Origin: Saprospiraceae bacterium
GTDB lineage: Bacteria; Bacteroidota; Bacteroidia; Chitinophagales; Saprospiraceae
Length of the DNA: 64,000 nucleotides
Direction: 5' to 3'
NCBI GenBank assembly: GCA_016716185.1
Contig: JADJWV010000002.1
Coordinates: forward strand, 1,464,501-1,528,500
Below, piece after piece: positions 1 to 7,812 of the stretch. Position numbers and translations under genes: made by a program. The notes beneath the pieces are model-generated. The model did not search any database. It saw only the letters and a program-made list of their open reading frames with translations, and was not told the origin of the DNA. Numbering within the stretch: the stretch's first letter is position 1; each line of letters starts with the position of its first letter.

Positions 1-77
1 ACATCTTCTGAAAAGGTTTGGGCATAACTGCAAATGGCAAAAACCGAGCAAAGAACCAGGCTAACAATGTGTTTCAT
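1..77 (-). CDS. Secreted protein, N-terminal fragment (runs off the window)
   Basis: Only the first 25 codons are visible. They start at the ATG at 75-77 and read MKHIVSLVLCSVFAICSYAQ followed by TFSED. This is a short basic start, a hydrophobic core and an Ala-Gln cleavage site, which is a typical Bacteroidota Sec signal peptide. The gene lies 15 bp downstream of the redoxin-like gene at 93-611 on the same strand, so the two are probably cotranscribed. The function cannot be read from this fragment. Confidence 0.6.
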   Translation of the reverse strand, partial: MKHIVSLVLCSVFAICSYAQTFSED

Positions 78-92
78 ATTACAAAAATAGTA

Positions 93-611
93 TTAAATTC
101 TACTTCCTTCTAAAAAACAACCCACTGCCTCTGTTTTTCGAAATTCCGGAATACGACCTTGCTGAAGTTGATTCAGGCAATCTCTTAAATCGCGGGTGGT
201 TGCTCTGGCTCTTTTCTTTCCAAGGCTTGCAAACAGATTATCGATGCGTCCCTGATAAATCATTTTGCCCGACTTCAGGTTCAAAACCACAACTTCAGGC
301 ATGACCGTAATTTTAAACCGTTTCGCCAATTGCTGGTCTTCGTCAAAAATTACATCCATCGACAAAGCATATTGATCCAAAAATTGATATACACTGTCTG
401 GATGAGACGATGGATTTGAAAAAACTGATTTGAATTCAATTGGTGTTGATTGAAAATCCTTGAGGATTTTTTTTATTTCAGGAATGTAAGCTGTTGTGAT
501 CTTGCAATCTTCCAGTAAAAAGAAATACACATGAAATTGGGGATCGGATTCTGTTTCTGGTGATGGAGTCCAAATAAGCAAAAAAAATGCAAGGATCAAA
601 TGTAAACTCAT
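93..611 (-). CDS. Thioredoxin-fold (redoxin-like) exported protein lacking a CxxC motif
   Basis: A 172-residue protein with a hydrophobic N-terminus (about residues 3-15) that looks like a signal peptide or anchor. The body has the order expected of a thioredoxin/peroxiredoxin-like fold: a strand FHVYFFLLEDCKIT, a helix, a segment around FDEDQQLAKRFKITVMPEVVVLN carrying the cis-Pro of a TxMPE motif, then a strand with GxxIYQGRIDN. At the position of the redox CxxC there is only one cysteine (DCKI), so dithiol oxidoreductase activity is doubtful. A peroxidase-like, regulatory or binding role is possible. The ATG at 609-611 is used. It reads toward the signal-peptide gene at 1-77. The family assignment is by motif only. 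Confidence 0.65.
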   Translation of the reverse strand: MSLHLILAFFLLIWTPSPETESDPQFHVYFFLLEDCKITTAYIPEIKKILKDFQSTPIEFKSVFSNPSSHPDSVYQFLDQYALSMDVIFDEDQQLAKRFKITVMPEVVVLNLKSGKMIYQGRIDNLFASLGKKRARATTRDLRDCLNQLQQGRIPEFRKTEAVGCFLEGSRI

Positions 612-817
612 GTTGCAAGGTCTGGTGAAAGATAGACGCTAATTTCAGCAAAATGTTTAATCGCTGTGTTAATAAAAGGAAAGCTGTTTTTCCACCTAAG
701 CCGCATGAAACATACCAGGTAGTTGAATTAAACGCATCGAAAGCGATTATGGGGCAAATTACCACGGTCTCAGCAGATAAATGCAGATATCAATTATTTT
801 CTGATATAAATTATTTC

Positions 818-825
818 TATATTTG
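818..825 (+). promoter_or_regulatory. Putative Bacteroidota -7 promoter box (TATATTTG)
   Basis: TATATTTG matches the Bacteroidota -7 consensus TANNTTTG and lies 34 bp before the ATG at 860. No clear -33 TTG box was found at the usual spacing. Confidence 0.45.
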
Positions 826-859
826 CTCATGAAGGACATCGTATTTAAATCCGAACCTG

Positions 860-2416
860 ATGAAAACACCAATCTTAATCTTATTAAAAGCCAGCTTGAT
901 CGTGTTGGTTTGTTACATTCCTTGCTTTGCAGATTTCAGTCTGTTTTGTCCCCCAGACGTTACGGTCAATTGCAGGGAGGACTACCTTCACGATCTGAAC
1001 GTCTATGGACGGGCATACACGGATTACAATGGATTCATCAGTTATATCCACGATTGTGGTACTATTATTGAACTCGATGATTGCGGGAAGGGAACGATTA
1101 AAAGGACCTGGGGTGCAGAGAATCCAGAGAATTGGAAATGGCTGACCTGTACCCAAATCATTACAATAAGCAATGCAGGTTCTTTCGGATACAGGGACAT
1201 CACCTGGCCGCTTTCTACTGAGATCATCAGTTGCGATCCTGAATCCGATTTGAAATTACTCACTGCTCCCTACGACGCCCCCGAATGGGAGCGGACCGTT
1301 TGTGCCAAACCCATGCTGAGTTATAAGGATACGCGGTTCGCGGTAAATCCTGGGTGTATTAAATTGCTCAGGGAGTGGAAAATTTTGGATTGGTGCCAAT
1401 ACGATCCTATCAACTATCCGGGACGGGGGATATTTAGCTATACCCAGGTTATTAAGTTGATTCAGAACAGCGATGCTCCGCAATTGCAGTGTATAAAAGA
1501 TACGGTAGTAGTCAATAATAGAAACTGCGACAGTATCTGGATCGATTTGCCTCCGGCAGTTTTTCATTCAACTTGTCCGATTTATCACAGTATTGTGAAT
1601 AATTCAGCGTATGCCGGGAACGGAGGAGCTGATGCCAGCGGTTATTATCCAAATGGAAAAACCAGTTTTTATTACCTGGTTGAATATGCATGTGGTACGG
1701 TTCAAAAATGCGAAGTCCATATTACTGTTGTCAATGGAATCAAACCAACGCCATACTGTCTTACGGGTGTGATAGCCGGATTGATGCCCATCGATCTGGA
1801 TCGGGATGGCAATATTGACGAAGGCATGGTCGAAGTCTGGGCGAGCGACCTCGACAAAGGTAGCTGGCACAAATGCCCGGGTCAAAATCTAAAATTTTCG
1901 TTTTCCAGCGATACCAGCCTGAAGTCCCGCGTATTCGCCTGTGACGATGTCGGTGAAAACGAAGTGGAGATTTGGGTCACAGATCAGGATGGCAATCAGG
2001 ATCTGTGTAAAACCATTGTGGTCATCAGCAATACCAATCCCAATATCCCGGATTGCGATGGTAATTTCAGAGGTTCCAATAATACGCTGATCGGTGCGCA
2101 GTGGAGTTCCGGTAAAGCATCTGATGGCAATGACTTACAGTCGTTAGTTGCCAGGACCATTGCTACTCCCAGGACAGAGAGAGCTCTCTTAGCTATACCC
2201 GGTGAAAATAAGGCAATCGTCGACGGAAGTAAAATAAAGCAGGGCCGTTACGTTTTGGAATGTTTGGATCTGCAGGGAAAGCCATTTTTCACAAGACAAA
2301 TTATGCTCCGGGGAGATCAGCAACTGATAGAACTTGGTGTGCTTCCCACAGGTATGAACCTGATTCGCCTCCATGGAGAAGGAATGAGTGAAGTGAGCTG
2401 GATTCAGAAATTCTAG
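860..2416 (+). CDS. Secreted Cys-rich HYR-like surface protein with a degenerate sorting-type C-terminus
   Basis: A 518-residue protein with a signal peptide (about residues 1-24, hydrophobic core ILILLKASLIVLVCYIPCFA). The mature part begins with a HYR-like motif (FCPPDVTVNCRED) and continues with cysteine-rich segments built on paired motifs such as VVNNRNCDSIWI and EYACGTVQKCEVHITV. These resemble the immunoglobulin-like HYR modules common in Saprospiraceae surface proteins. The last 75 or so residues (IPGENKAIVDGSKIKQGRYVLECLDLQGK and onward, not all contiguous motifs) have the strand pattern of a T9SS C-terminal domain but lack its typical NPN motif. It stands alone in an operon with a -7 box upstream and is convergent with the S4-domain gene. 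The specific function is unknown; adhesion or matrix formation is an inference. Confidence 0.6.
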   Translation: MKTPILILLKASLIVLVCYIPCFADFSLFCPPDVTVNCREDYLHDLNVYGRAYTDYNGFISYIHDCGTIIELDDCGKGTIKRTWGAENPENWKWLTCTQIITISNAGSFGYRDITWPLSTEIISCDPESDLKLLTAPYDAPEWERTVCAKPMLSYKDTRFAVNPGCIKLLREWKILDWCQYDPINYPGRGIFSYTQVIKLIQNSDAPQLQCIKDTVVVNNRNCDSIWIDLPPAVFHSTCPIYHSIVNNSAYAGNGGADASGYYPNGKTSFYYLVEYACGTVQKCEVHITVVNGIKPTPYCLTGVIAGLMPIDLDRDGNIDEGMVEVWASDLDKGSWHKCPGQNLKFSFSSDTSLKSRVFACDDVGENEVEIWVTDQDGNQDLCKTIVVISNTNPNIPDCDGNFRGSNNTLIGAQWSSGKASDGNDLQSLVARTIATPRTERALLAIPGENKAIVDGSKIKQGRYVLECLDLQGKPFFTRQIMLRGDQQLIELGVLPTGMNLIRLHGEGMSEVSWIQKF

Positions 2417-2504
2417 ACTAACGGGCACGCTATTCGAAACGCTGAAACTTAACGCGCGTTAGTATCTTTTGAATGCAAGTTATTTGATTTCTATCGGGAA
2501 AACC

Positions 2505-2918
2505 TTATTCCTCCTCAGTGATCCTGTCCCCGGTCGTGCCACCCAACGCATCTATTTCTCGGCGTTCCCTCTTGGTAGGTCTGCCGGAGCCCTTGGTGCG
2601 GATGGCCTGTTTGCCTCCGGAATGCAAAAACCAGGATTCGTATTTATTTAATTCTTCAGCGGGTGTTTTGTTTTCGAAACAATTGACAGCCAATGCAGCG
2701 GATACTCTCTTTTCAATGAGTTGAACGACGAGGTACAGGAAGTTGAAACCATTCTTTCTGACTTCGATCAGGTCTCCTGTTTTGATGAGATGCGCAGGTT
2801 TGAGTTCCTGTTGCTTACAGCGTATTCGTCCTTTTTTACAGGCTTCTGTGGCCAGTGTTCTCGATTTGTAAATGCGGACCGCCCACAACCACTTATCCAG
2901 TCTGATTTTCTCAGGCAT
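2505..2918 (-). CDS. S4-domain RNA-binding protein (Hsp15-like)
   Basis: A 137-residue protein whose N-terminus reads RLDKWLWAVRIYKSRTLA, followed by KGRIRCKQQELKPAHLIKTGD. This is the S4 RNA-binding fold as found in HslR/Hsp15, which in E. coli recycles 50S subunits carrying stalled nascent chains. The C-terminal tail is basic (GSGRPTKRERREID), as in that family. The ATG at 2918 overlaps the end of the PPK2 gene by 8 nt (ATGCCTGA), so translation is probably coupled. It is the last gene of the DUF58-PPK2-S4 operon. Confidence 0.85.
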   Translation of the reverse strand: MPEKIRLDKWLWAVRIYKSRTLATEACKKGRIRCKQQELKPAHLIKTGDLIEVRKNGFNFLYLVVQLIEKRVSAALAVNCFENKTPAEELNKYESWFLHSGGKQAIRTKGSGRPTKRERREIDALGGTTGDRITEEE

Positions 2919-3658
2919 GCGGTAGTGTAGGATAGGCCGGATTTAGCTTTTTCAAGGCTTTGTGTACAATTTCTGCGACACAATAATTCCGGTACCAACG
3001 CTGATCCGAAGGAATGATATGCCATGAATATTTCGACCCATTGATGGCCTCCTCATAGTATTTCATGTATTGGTCCCAGAGCTTGCTTTCTTCAAAATCT
3101 GCCGGATTGTACTTCCATTGTTTTTCGGGCTCAATTCTTCTCTCTTCTAGCTTTTCCAGCTGCCTTTCGTGCGACAGATGCAGGTAGAATTTCAAGAGGG
3201 TAGTACCATTGTCTTCAACCAATGTTTTTTCGAAGTTATTGATGGCATCCAGGCGCATGGCAGCTCGTTTGTCGTCGATCCACTTATGTACGCGCTGAAT
3301 CAGAATGTCTTCGTAGTGACTTCTGATAAATAATTTAATCAGACCTTTTGCAGGTGCATATTTATGAACCCTCCACAGGAAGTCGTGCGCCATTTCTTCT
3401 TCGGTTGGCTTTTTTGAATGGATGGGCATCGATGCTCAGAGCCGGACAATTTGCAAATACAGATTTAACGACGCCGTCTTTTCCACTGGCATCCATTCCC
3501 TGCAATACGACGAGCACGCTGTTTTTCTTGCTGGCATAAAGCATTTCTGCCATAGAACCAATTTCCCTGGCAAGTTTGGCCGTTTTCTCTTTAAATTTTT
3601 CTTTCTCTGCCTTTTTAGGAGCAACGGTTTCAATTTTGGAAAGTTTGATCTGAGCCAT
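2911..3658 (-). pseudogene. ppk2: Polyphosphate kinase 2 family protein, split by a one-base frameshift
   Basis: Two overlapping frames together make one PPK2 protein of about 248 residues, close to the usual family length. The first (from ATG 3658) has the Walker A motif LQGMDASGKDG and runs to DAHPFKK. The second carries KKPTEEEMAHDFLWRVHK, the Walker B/lid region IRSHYED and the conserved tail HIIPSDQRWYRNYCVAE. The switch lies at a run of six T on the plus strand (3410-3415). Five would give the family sequence PFKKPTEEE in frame. So one extra A in the coding strand breaks the gene: a sequencing error, a real mutation or slippage on A6. PPK2 enzymes transfer phosphate between polyphosphate and nucleotides. 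It starts 2 nt after the DUF58 stop codon and overlaps the S4 gene. Confidence 0.85.
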
Positions 3659-3660
3659 AC

Positions 3661-4590
3661 TTAAATATTCATTTTGCGACGTTTAACAAAAAAGGATTGC
3701 AAGATGTAATCGTATCCTTCATTGATATCAGCTTCGTGATAATCGATGCGGTATTGCAGGCATTTCGCTTTGATCTCAGCGTGGTAACGATGGATTTTTT
3801 CTGTATAGATCTCTTTGACCTGGTGGGCCTGCACCCGGATTTGTTCTCCGGTTTCCAGATCGACAAACTGATACGGTTTATTCTCGAATTCGAAATCGAG
3901 TTCGAGTTGTTTGTCCATGGTGTGGAAGAGAATCACTTCGTGTTTGTTGTATTTTAAATGTTGAAGTGCACTGAAGATCTCGTCCAGGTCCTGTTGTCTG
4001 TCAAACATATCGCTGAACAAAATGACTAACGATCGTTTGTGGATCTGGTCAGCAATCTGATGAAGTGCTGAAGCGGCATTCGTCGTTTTGTTTATGGCCT
4101 CTTCCAATATATACTTTTCGAGATAACTCAGCAGAAGCTGATAATGGCTCGTATTTGATTTGGCATGGGTGTGGATCCGGAGTTCACTGTCAAATATGGA
4201 TAATCCAAATGCATCTCTTTGTCTTCTTAAAACATTCATCAAACAAGCCGCACCAAGTGCTGAAAATTTAATTTTATTTAAGATCAGACCATTTTTAAGA
4301 GCCGTGTCCGGAAAATACATCGACGAAGAAGCATCGATCACGATTTGGCAACGAAGATTGGTCTCTTCTTCAAACTTTTTCGAAAACATTTTGTCTGTTC
4401 TCGCAAACACCTTCCAGTCGATATCCTTCGTACTTTCTCCCTGATTGTACAAACGATGTTCGGCAAATTCGACGCTGAATCCGTGAAAAGGGGACTTGTG
4501 GAGGCCAATAATAAATCCTTCGACAACCTGATTTGCAAGTAAATCGAGGTGGTTAAAAGCCTGAACTGGAAATTGGTCGAAAAAACTCAT
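3661..4590 (-). CDS. DUF58 domain-containing protein
   Basis: A 309-residue protein with the family hallmarks in order: LLANQVVEGFIIGLHKSPFHG at the N-terminus, SVEFAEHRLYNQGESTKDIDWKVFARTDK, and IDASSSM, a MIDAS-like segment of the vWA fold. A von Willebrand A-like core follows (LVILFSDMFDR). DUF58 proteins usually work with MoxR AAA ATPases, but no MoxR gene is visible here. The start at 4590 is supported by the family N-terminus. Unusually, the ATG directly follows the T-tract of the trxA terminator, leaving no ribosome-binding leader. First gene of the operon with PPK2 and the S4 gene. Confidence 0.85.
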   Translation of the reverse strand: MSFFDQFPVQAFNHLDLLANQVVEGFIIGLHKSPFHGFSVEFAEHRLYNQGESTKDIDWKVFARTDKMFSKKFEEETNLRCQIVIDASSSMYFPDTALKNGLILNKIKFSALGAACLMNVLRRQRDAFGLSIFDSELRIHTHAKSNTSHYQLLLSYLEKYILEEAINKTTNAASALHQIADQIHKRSLVILFSDMFDRQQDLDEIFSALQHLKYNKHEVILFHTMDKQLELDFEFENKPYQFVDLETGEQIRVQAHQVKEIYTEKIHRYHAEIKAKCLQYRIDYHEADINEGYDYILQSFFVKRRKMNI

Positions 4591-4619
4591 AAAAAAACCC
4601 TTACCGGCAAAGATAAGGG
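4591..4619 (-). terminator. Rho-independent terminator of trxA, abutting the DUF58 start codon
   Basis: Read on the minus strand, CCCTTA, a 10-nt loop and TAAGGG are followed by seven T. The hairpin begins 24 bp after the trxA stop codon. The T-tract ends exactly at the ATG of the DUF58 gene. Confidence 0.75.
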
Positions 4620-4642
4620 CTCCATCTGACGCTTCTTGTATT

Positions 4643-4960
4643 TTAAAGTATGGACTCTAATTTTTGTTTCAGGGTTGCTTTAGAAGCCGCACCCACCTGT
4701 TTGTCAACGACCTGCCCATTTTTTATGAACAATATGGTAGGTATACTTCGCACGCTGAATTGCATGGAAACGGAAGGATTGTGGTCCACGTTGAGTTTTC
4801 CAATTTTTGCGCGGTCTCCATATTCGCCCGCGAGCTCTTCAATAACCGGTCCAACCAACCTGCAGGGTCCACACCATTCGGCCCAAAAATCAACGACAGC
4901 TACGCGGTCCTGAGCCATGGCCTCAGATTGAAAATTTGCGTCTGTAAATTCAAATGCCAT
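4643..4960 (-). CDS. trxA: Thioredoxin
   Basis: A 105-residue protein, the standard length of thioredoxin, with the active site WCGPC (C30 and C33), the preceding VVDFWAEW strand, the cis-Pro motif RSIPTILF and the GxxxKxxL tail. It is a cytoplasmic dithiol reductant for enzymes such as ribonucleotide reductase. It is divergent from the DUF3810 gene and followed by its own hairpin terminator at 4591-4619. Confidence 0.95.
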   Translation of the reverse strand: MAFEFTDANFQSEAMAQDRVAVVDFWAEWCGPCRLVGPVIEELAGEYGDRAKIGKLNVDHNPSVSMQFSVRSIPTILFIKNGQVVDKQVGAASKATLKQKLESIL

Positions 4961-5003
4961 TCTAATTTTGTTTTATTGCGGTTATAACAAAACAGTTCAG
5001 AAA

Positions 5004-6080
5004 ATGGTTCATGGGAAGAAGTTGTCAAAAAACGAAAGAATGTTATTTGCTGGGGCATTACTTGTATTTGTAACTGCGCTATTGACCAAATATTTGTATA
5101 GTTATTTTGAAAATTCAGGAGGTTTTATTTTAAACTTTTATTTAAATCATTTTTTTTGGTGGTATAGGAAATCATGGGATTTCATTTTTGCCGGAAGCCC
5201 TGTTGCGCTGTCCTTAGTTTGGTTGACCTTTGTTTTATTGCTGATCCTCTATGGACTGTACCTAAAAATAGGGAATAAACTGAGCTGGTTACACCTGTTT
5301 CTTTCAACTTTTATCCTGATTTCCATACATTACATTTGGTTCTATTGGGCCTGGGGGTTCAACTACAATCGTCCCAATCCCTGGATCGTGTCAAAAGTCC
5401 CGGACTCTATTTTTTACAAAGAAATCAATGATCATCTGCTTTATTCCGGCAAGTTGAGAGCAACGCTCGATTTGGGATCATCCATTTTCGATAAAAGTAT
5501 CCACGAACAAAAAATGCGAAAGGCTTTGCAGGATTATTTGACCGGGAATGGAATCAAAGCGGTTGGAAAGCCACGTTGCCGGTATCTTTATCCAGAAGGC
5601 TCCCTGCTTGTTTGGTCTACATCCGGAGTGTACGTTCCATTTACCGGAGAGAGTTTGCTGGATCCCGGACTCCATGTATTGGCACAGGCATTCACCATTC
5701 CTCATGAATTAGCGCATGCTTTTGGTGTCACCAATGAGGCAGTCTGTAATTTTCTGGCTTATAAAGTTTGTAGCCAAAGCGAAGATCCGCTGATCCGATA
5801 TGCAGCAGCTTTCAACTACCTCAAATATTTGTTGGCAGATCTGCGCAGGAAGAATAACGAAATGTATCGCGAAGTTTATACAAAGTTGAATGCCTTACTC
5901 ATTAAGGACCTTGCGGATGTGCGTAATAAACACGATCAGTATCCTGAGCTTTTTCCATCCTTCAGAGATTGGATATACGATTTTTACTTAAAGAAACACG
6001 GCATGCCCGAGGGTGAATTTACTTACAATCAAATGGTATCGTTGGTTATTGCTGACAAGAAAAAACAGTTCTCAAATTGA
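5004..6080 (+). CDS. DUF3810 family membrane protein with a zinc-protease-like HExxH motif
   Basis: I chose the ATG at 5004 (MVHGKKLSKNER). An upstream ATG at 4968 is in frame but lies only 7 bp from the divergent trxA start. The 358-residue product has three N-terminal membrane segments (about residues 14-32, 64-86 and 94-115). They are followed by a soluble domain with HELAHAFGVTNEAVCNFL, an HExxH metal-binding motif plus a downstream Glu as in gluzincins. This matches DUF3810, a Bacteroidota/Firmicutes family of unknown function. The motif suggests a membrane-anchored metallopeptidase, but no substrate is known. Confidence 0.8.
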   Translation: MVHGKKLSKNERMLFAGALLVFVTALLTKYLYSYFENSGGFILNFYLNHFFWWYRKSWDFIFAGSPVALSLVWLTFVLLLILYGLYLKIGNKLSWLHLFLSTFILISIHYIWFYWAWGFNYNRPNPWIVSKVPDSIFYKEINDHLLYSGKLRATLDLGSSIFDKSIHEQKMRKALQDYLTGNGIKAVGKPRCRYLYPEGSLLVWSTSGVYVPFTGESLLDPGLHVLAQAFTIPHELAHAFGVTNEAVCNFLAYKVCSQSEDPLIRYAAAFNYLKYLLADLRRKNNEMYREVYTKLNALLIKDLADVRNKHDQYPELFPSFRDWIYDFYLKKHGMPEGEFTYNQMVSLVIADKKKQFSN

Positions 6081-6142
6081 ATATAACCATACATGAAAAA
6101 CAAATGATAGTATTTAAGAATTTAAGAACCGGGTTCAAAAGA

Positions 6143-6817
6143 TCAAGCCCATTTTTTTAAAAATTCAATAGCATAATTATTCAAATTCCGGATGGCCAGA
6201 TCCGTGTTCCAGTTATTTTTATTTCGGGGTTCAACTAAATTTGATATGGCACGAATCGATAAAAAAGGCAGATCCAGCATCCTGCATGCATAGAATAATC
6301 CTACGCCTTCCATACTTTCGAGATCTGCATTGTATTTATTTTTTCTCAGTTCGATGCTGTGGTTCCATCCGCTGGCCGCATTTACTGTCAATCCGGAGCT
6401 TACCGGTAAATTGGAAGCAAATACAGACTGTTCATTCCGGATGACGCTCTCCTGAAATGGAAATCGGTCCGGTTGAATCAGATTTAATTCAAAGGAATCC
6501 AGAAAACTTCCGTCAGCCTCTTCTGCACCTAAATCTCCCCACCGCTCGCTAATGACTTCCCGGAGTTCACCAATTTCATAATGGGATTGGTAGCTGCCGG
6601 CGATGCCAAGGTGAATCATGAAATCGAGTTTTTGCATCGATTGAAATCTGGCCAATGCAAAAGCCATGGCAGTGCTTCCGATGCCGGTTACCAGGGGAAA
6701 TACCAATTTATCTCCCTTTTGAAAATTCATCAGCGAGATGGAGTTCCATTGATCCATCAGGTAGTGAAGGGTTGGTTCGATTTCTTTTGTAGTAGCACTT
6801 ACGATCCCAATATGCAT
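6143..6817 (-). CDS. mqnB: Futalosine hydrolase
   Basis: A 224-residue nucleoside phosphorylase-fold protein: it starts HIGIVSATTKEI, with VTGIGSTAMAFAL and HLGIAGSY in the purine-binding region. The C-terminal LESMEGVGLFYACRMLDLPFLSIRAISNLVEPRN is diagnostic, since the EPRNxxNW stretch separates MqnB from MTA/SAH nucleosidase. It releases hypoxanthine from futalosine in the alternative menaquinone pathway, in the cytoplasm. It starts 1 nt after the stop of the barrel gene upstream (6819), so both are cotranscribed. Confidence 0.88.
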   Translation of the reverse strand: MHIGIVSATTKEIEPTLHYLMDQWNSISLMNFQKGDKLVFPLVTGIGSTAMAFALARFQSMQKLDFMIHLGIAGSYQSHYEIGELREVISERWGDLGAEEADGSFLDSFELNLIQPDRFPFQESVIRNEQSVFASNLPVSSGLTVNAASGWNHSIELRKNKYNADLESMEGVGLFYACRMLDLPFLSIRAISNLVEPRNKNNWNTDLAIRNLNNYAIEFLKKWA

Positions 6818-6818
6818 A

Positions 6819-7637
6819 TTAATTCTTTTTGATCAGGTAATCAATTCCCGAGTTTATACTGAGTCCCAGCAATGGATGATTTTCCATGGCCAGGCTGGAT
6901 GCAAAATTATTTGAAAATGAATAAGAAATACCTGCACTTAACTGCGGCCCTGAAGTTTTAATTCCAACTGCAATTTGGATCCGCTCTGAAACCTGGTATT
7001 GTATTCCGGCCGAAGTGTAGAGTTCCGTAAAACCTTCTTTCGATAATTCTATTAAAAATTCAAGTCCTTTGTATATGCTGTAATTAATGCCGGCAGTAAA
7101 ATAAAAAGGCAAACGGTTGCTTGTAGATTGTGCAATGACGAATGGGTTGGTGATCACACATCCCAGCAATAAATCAGGAAGAAGCATGGTCATGATGCCC
7201 CATTGAACATTGCCAACCCAACTGGAAGAAAAAGTACTTTGATTTTTTAAAATGCCATAAAAGCCCAATCCCATTTGAGTGTGAGGCCCCAATTGTCTGC
7301 CATAACTCCATTTCAGGAGGAATTCCCGATAATCTTTGCTTCCGTCCGCCGAAAATAGAAGCGATGTTCCGGAATTTTCATTGAGCTTAAATTGAACCAG
7401 GAGGTTTTCATTAGAAAGGCCTTTAACAAAATAGTAATTTTTTCCATAAAGGGATACAGAACTATGGCTGAGATTGCTAAGCAGTGCCGGATTTAATTCG
7501 CTGTGCGTGTTATTCCATTGGCAGATCCCTGTTCGTCCGCGGGCACTACTCGATGGATGTCTGCCTTCAGAAAGAATGCCAGGTTGCCCAGCAAGCGGCA
7601 AATAAATCATCAACAGAAAAACGAACTTTACAAACAT
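6819..7637 (-). CDS. Outer-membrane beta-barrel protein, PorQ-like
   Basis: A 272-residue protein with a signal peptide (about residues 1-17, FVFLLMIYLPLAGQ). After it come WNNTHSELNPALLSNLSHSSVSL, the usual opening of PorV/PorQ/UPF0164-type barrels where an Asn-Pro-Ala segment follows the first strand. The rest alternates short amphipathic strands rich in Gly, Tyr and Ser and ends in a strand (SINSGIDYLIKKN). A role in outer-membrane transport or T9SS is possible, but the match is by pattern. The next gene, mqnB, begins 1 nt later. Confidence 0.6.
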   Translation of the reverse strand: MFVKFVFLLMIYLPLAGQPGILSEGRHPSSSARGRTGICQWNNTHSELNPALLSNLSHSSVSLYGKNYYFVKGLSNENLLVQFKLNENSGTSLLFSADGSKDYREFLLKWSYGRQLGPHTQMGLGFYGILKNQSTFSSSWVGNVQWGIMTMLLPDLLLGCVITNPFVIAQSTSNRLPFYFTAGINYSIYKGLEFLIELSKEGFTELYTSAGIQYQVSERIQIAVGIKTSGPQLSAGISYSFSNNFASSLAMENHPLLGLSINSGIDYLIKKN

Positions 7638-7787
7638 AGTTGTAAAAATAGATCAGCCACATTTTTTACCCTTGATGCTTTTATTCAATAGCCGCGAAGG
7701 TTTTTTTAACCCCGACGATGATTTATTTAAGCTTGAATTAATCGAGGTTATAAATTGAAATTACCTGAGTCTGACGGCCAAAGGCTT

Positions 7788-7795
7788 TATCTTTA
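7788..7795 (+). promoter_or_regulatory. Putative -7 promoter box (TATCTTTA)
   Basis: TATCTTTA differs from TANNTTTG only at the last base and lies 17 bp before the ATG at 7813, in the divergent gap between the barrel gene and the HerA-like gene. No -33 element could be placed. Confidence 0.35.
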
Positions 7796-7812
7796 TGAAT
7801 TAATTCAAACTT

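Noticed and set aside
2417..2463. ACTAACG ... CGTTAGT inverted repeat after the gene at 860-2416
   Set aside because: A 33-nt loop and no T-tract right after the stem make a terminator doubtful.
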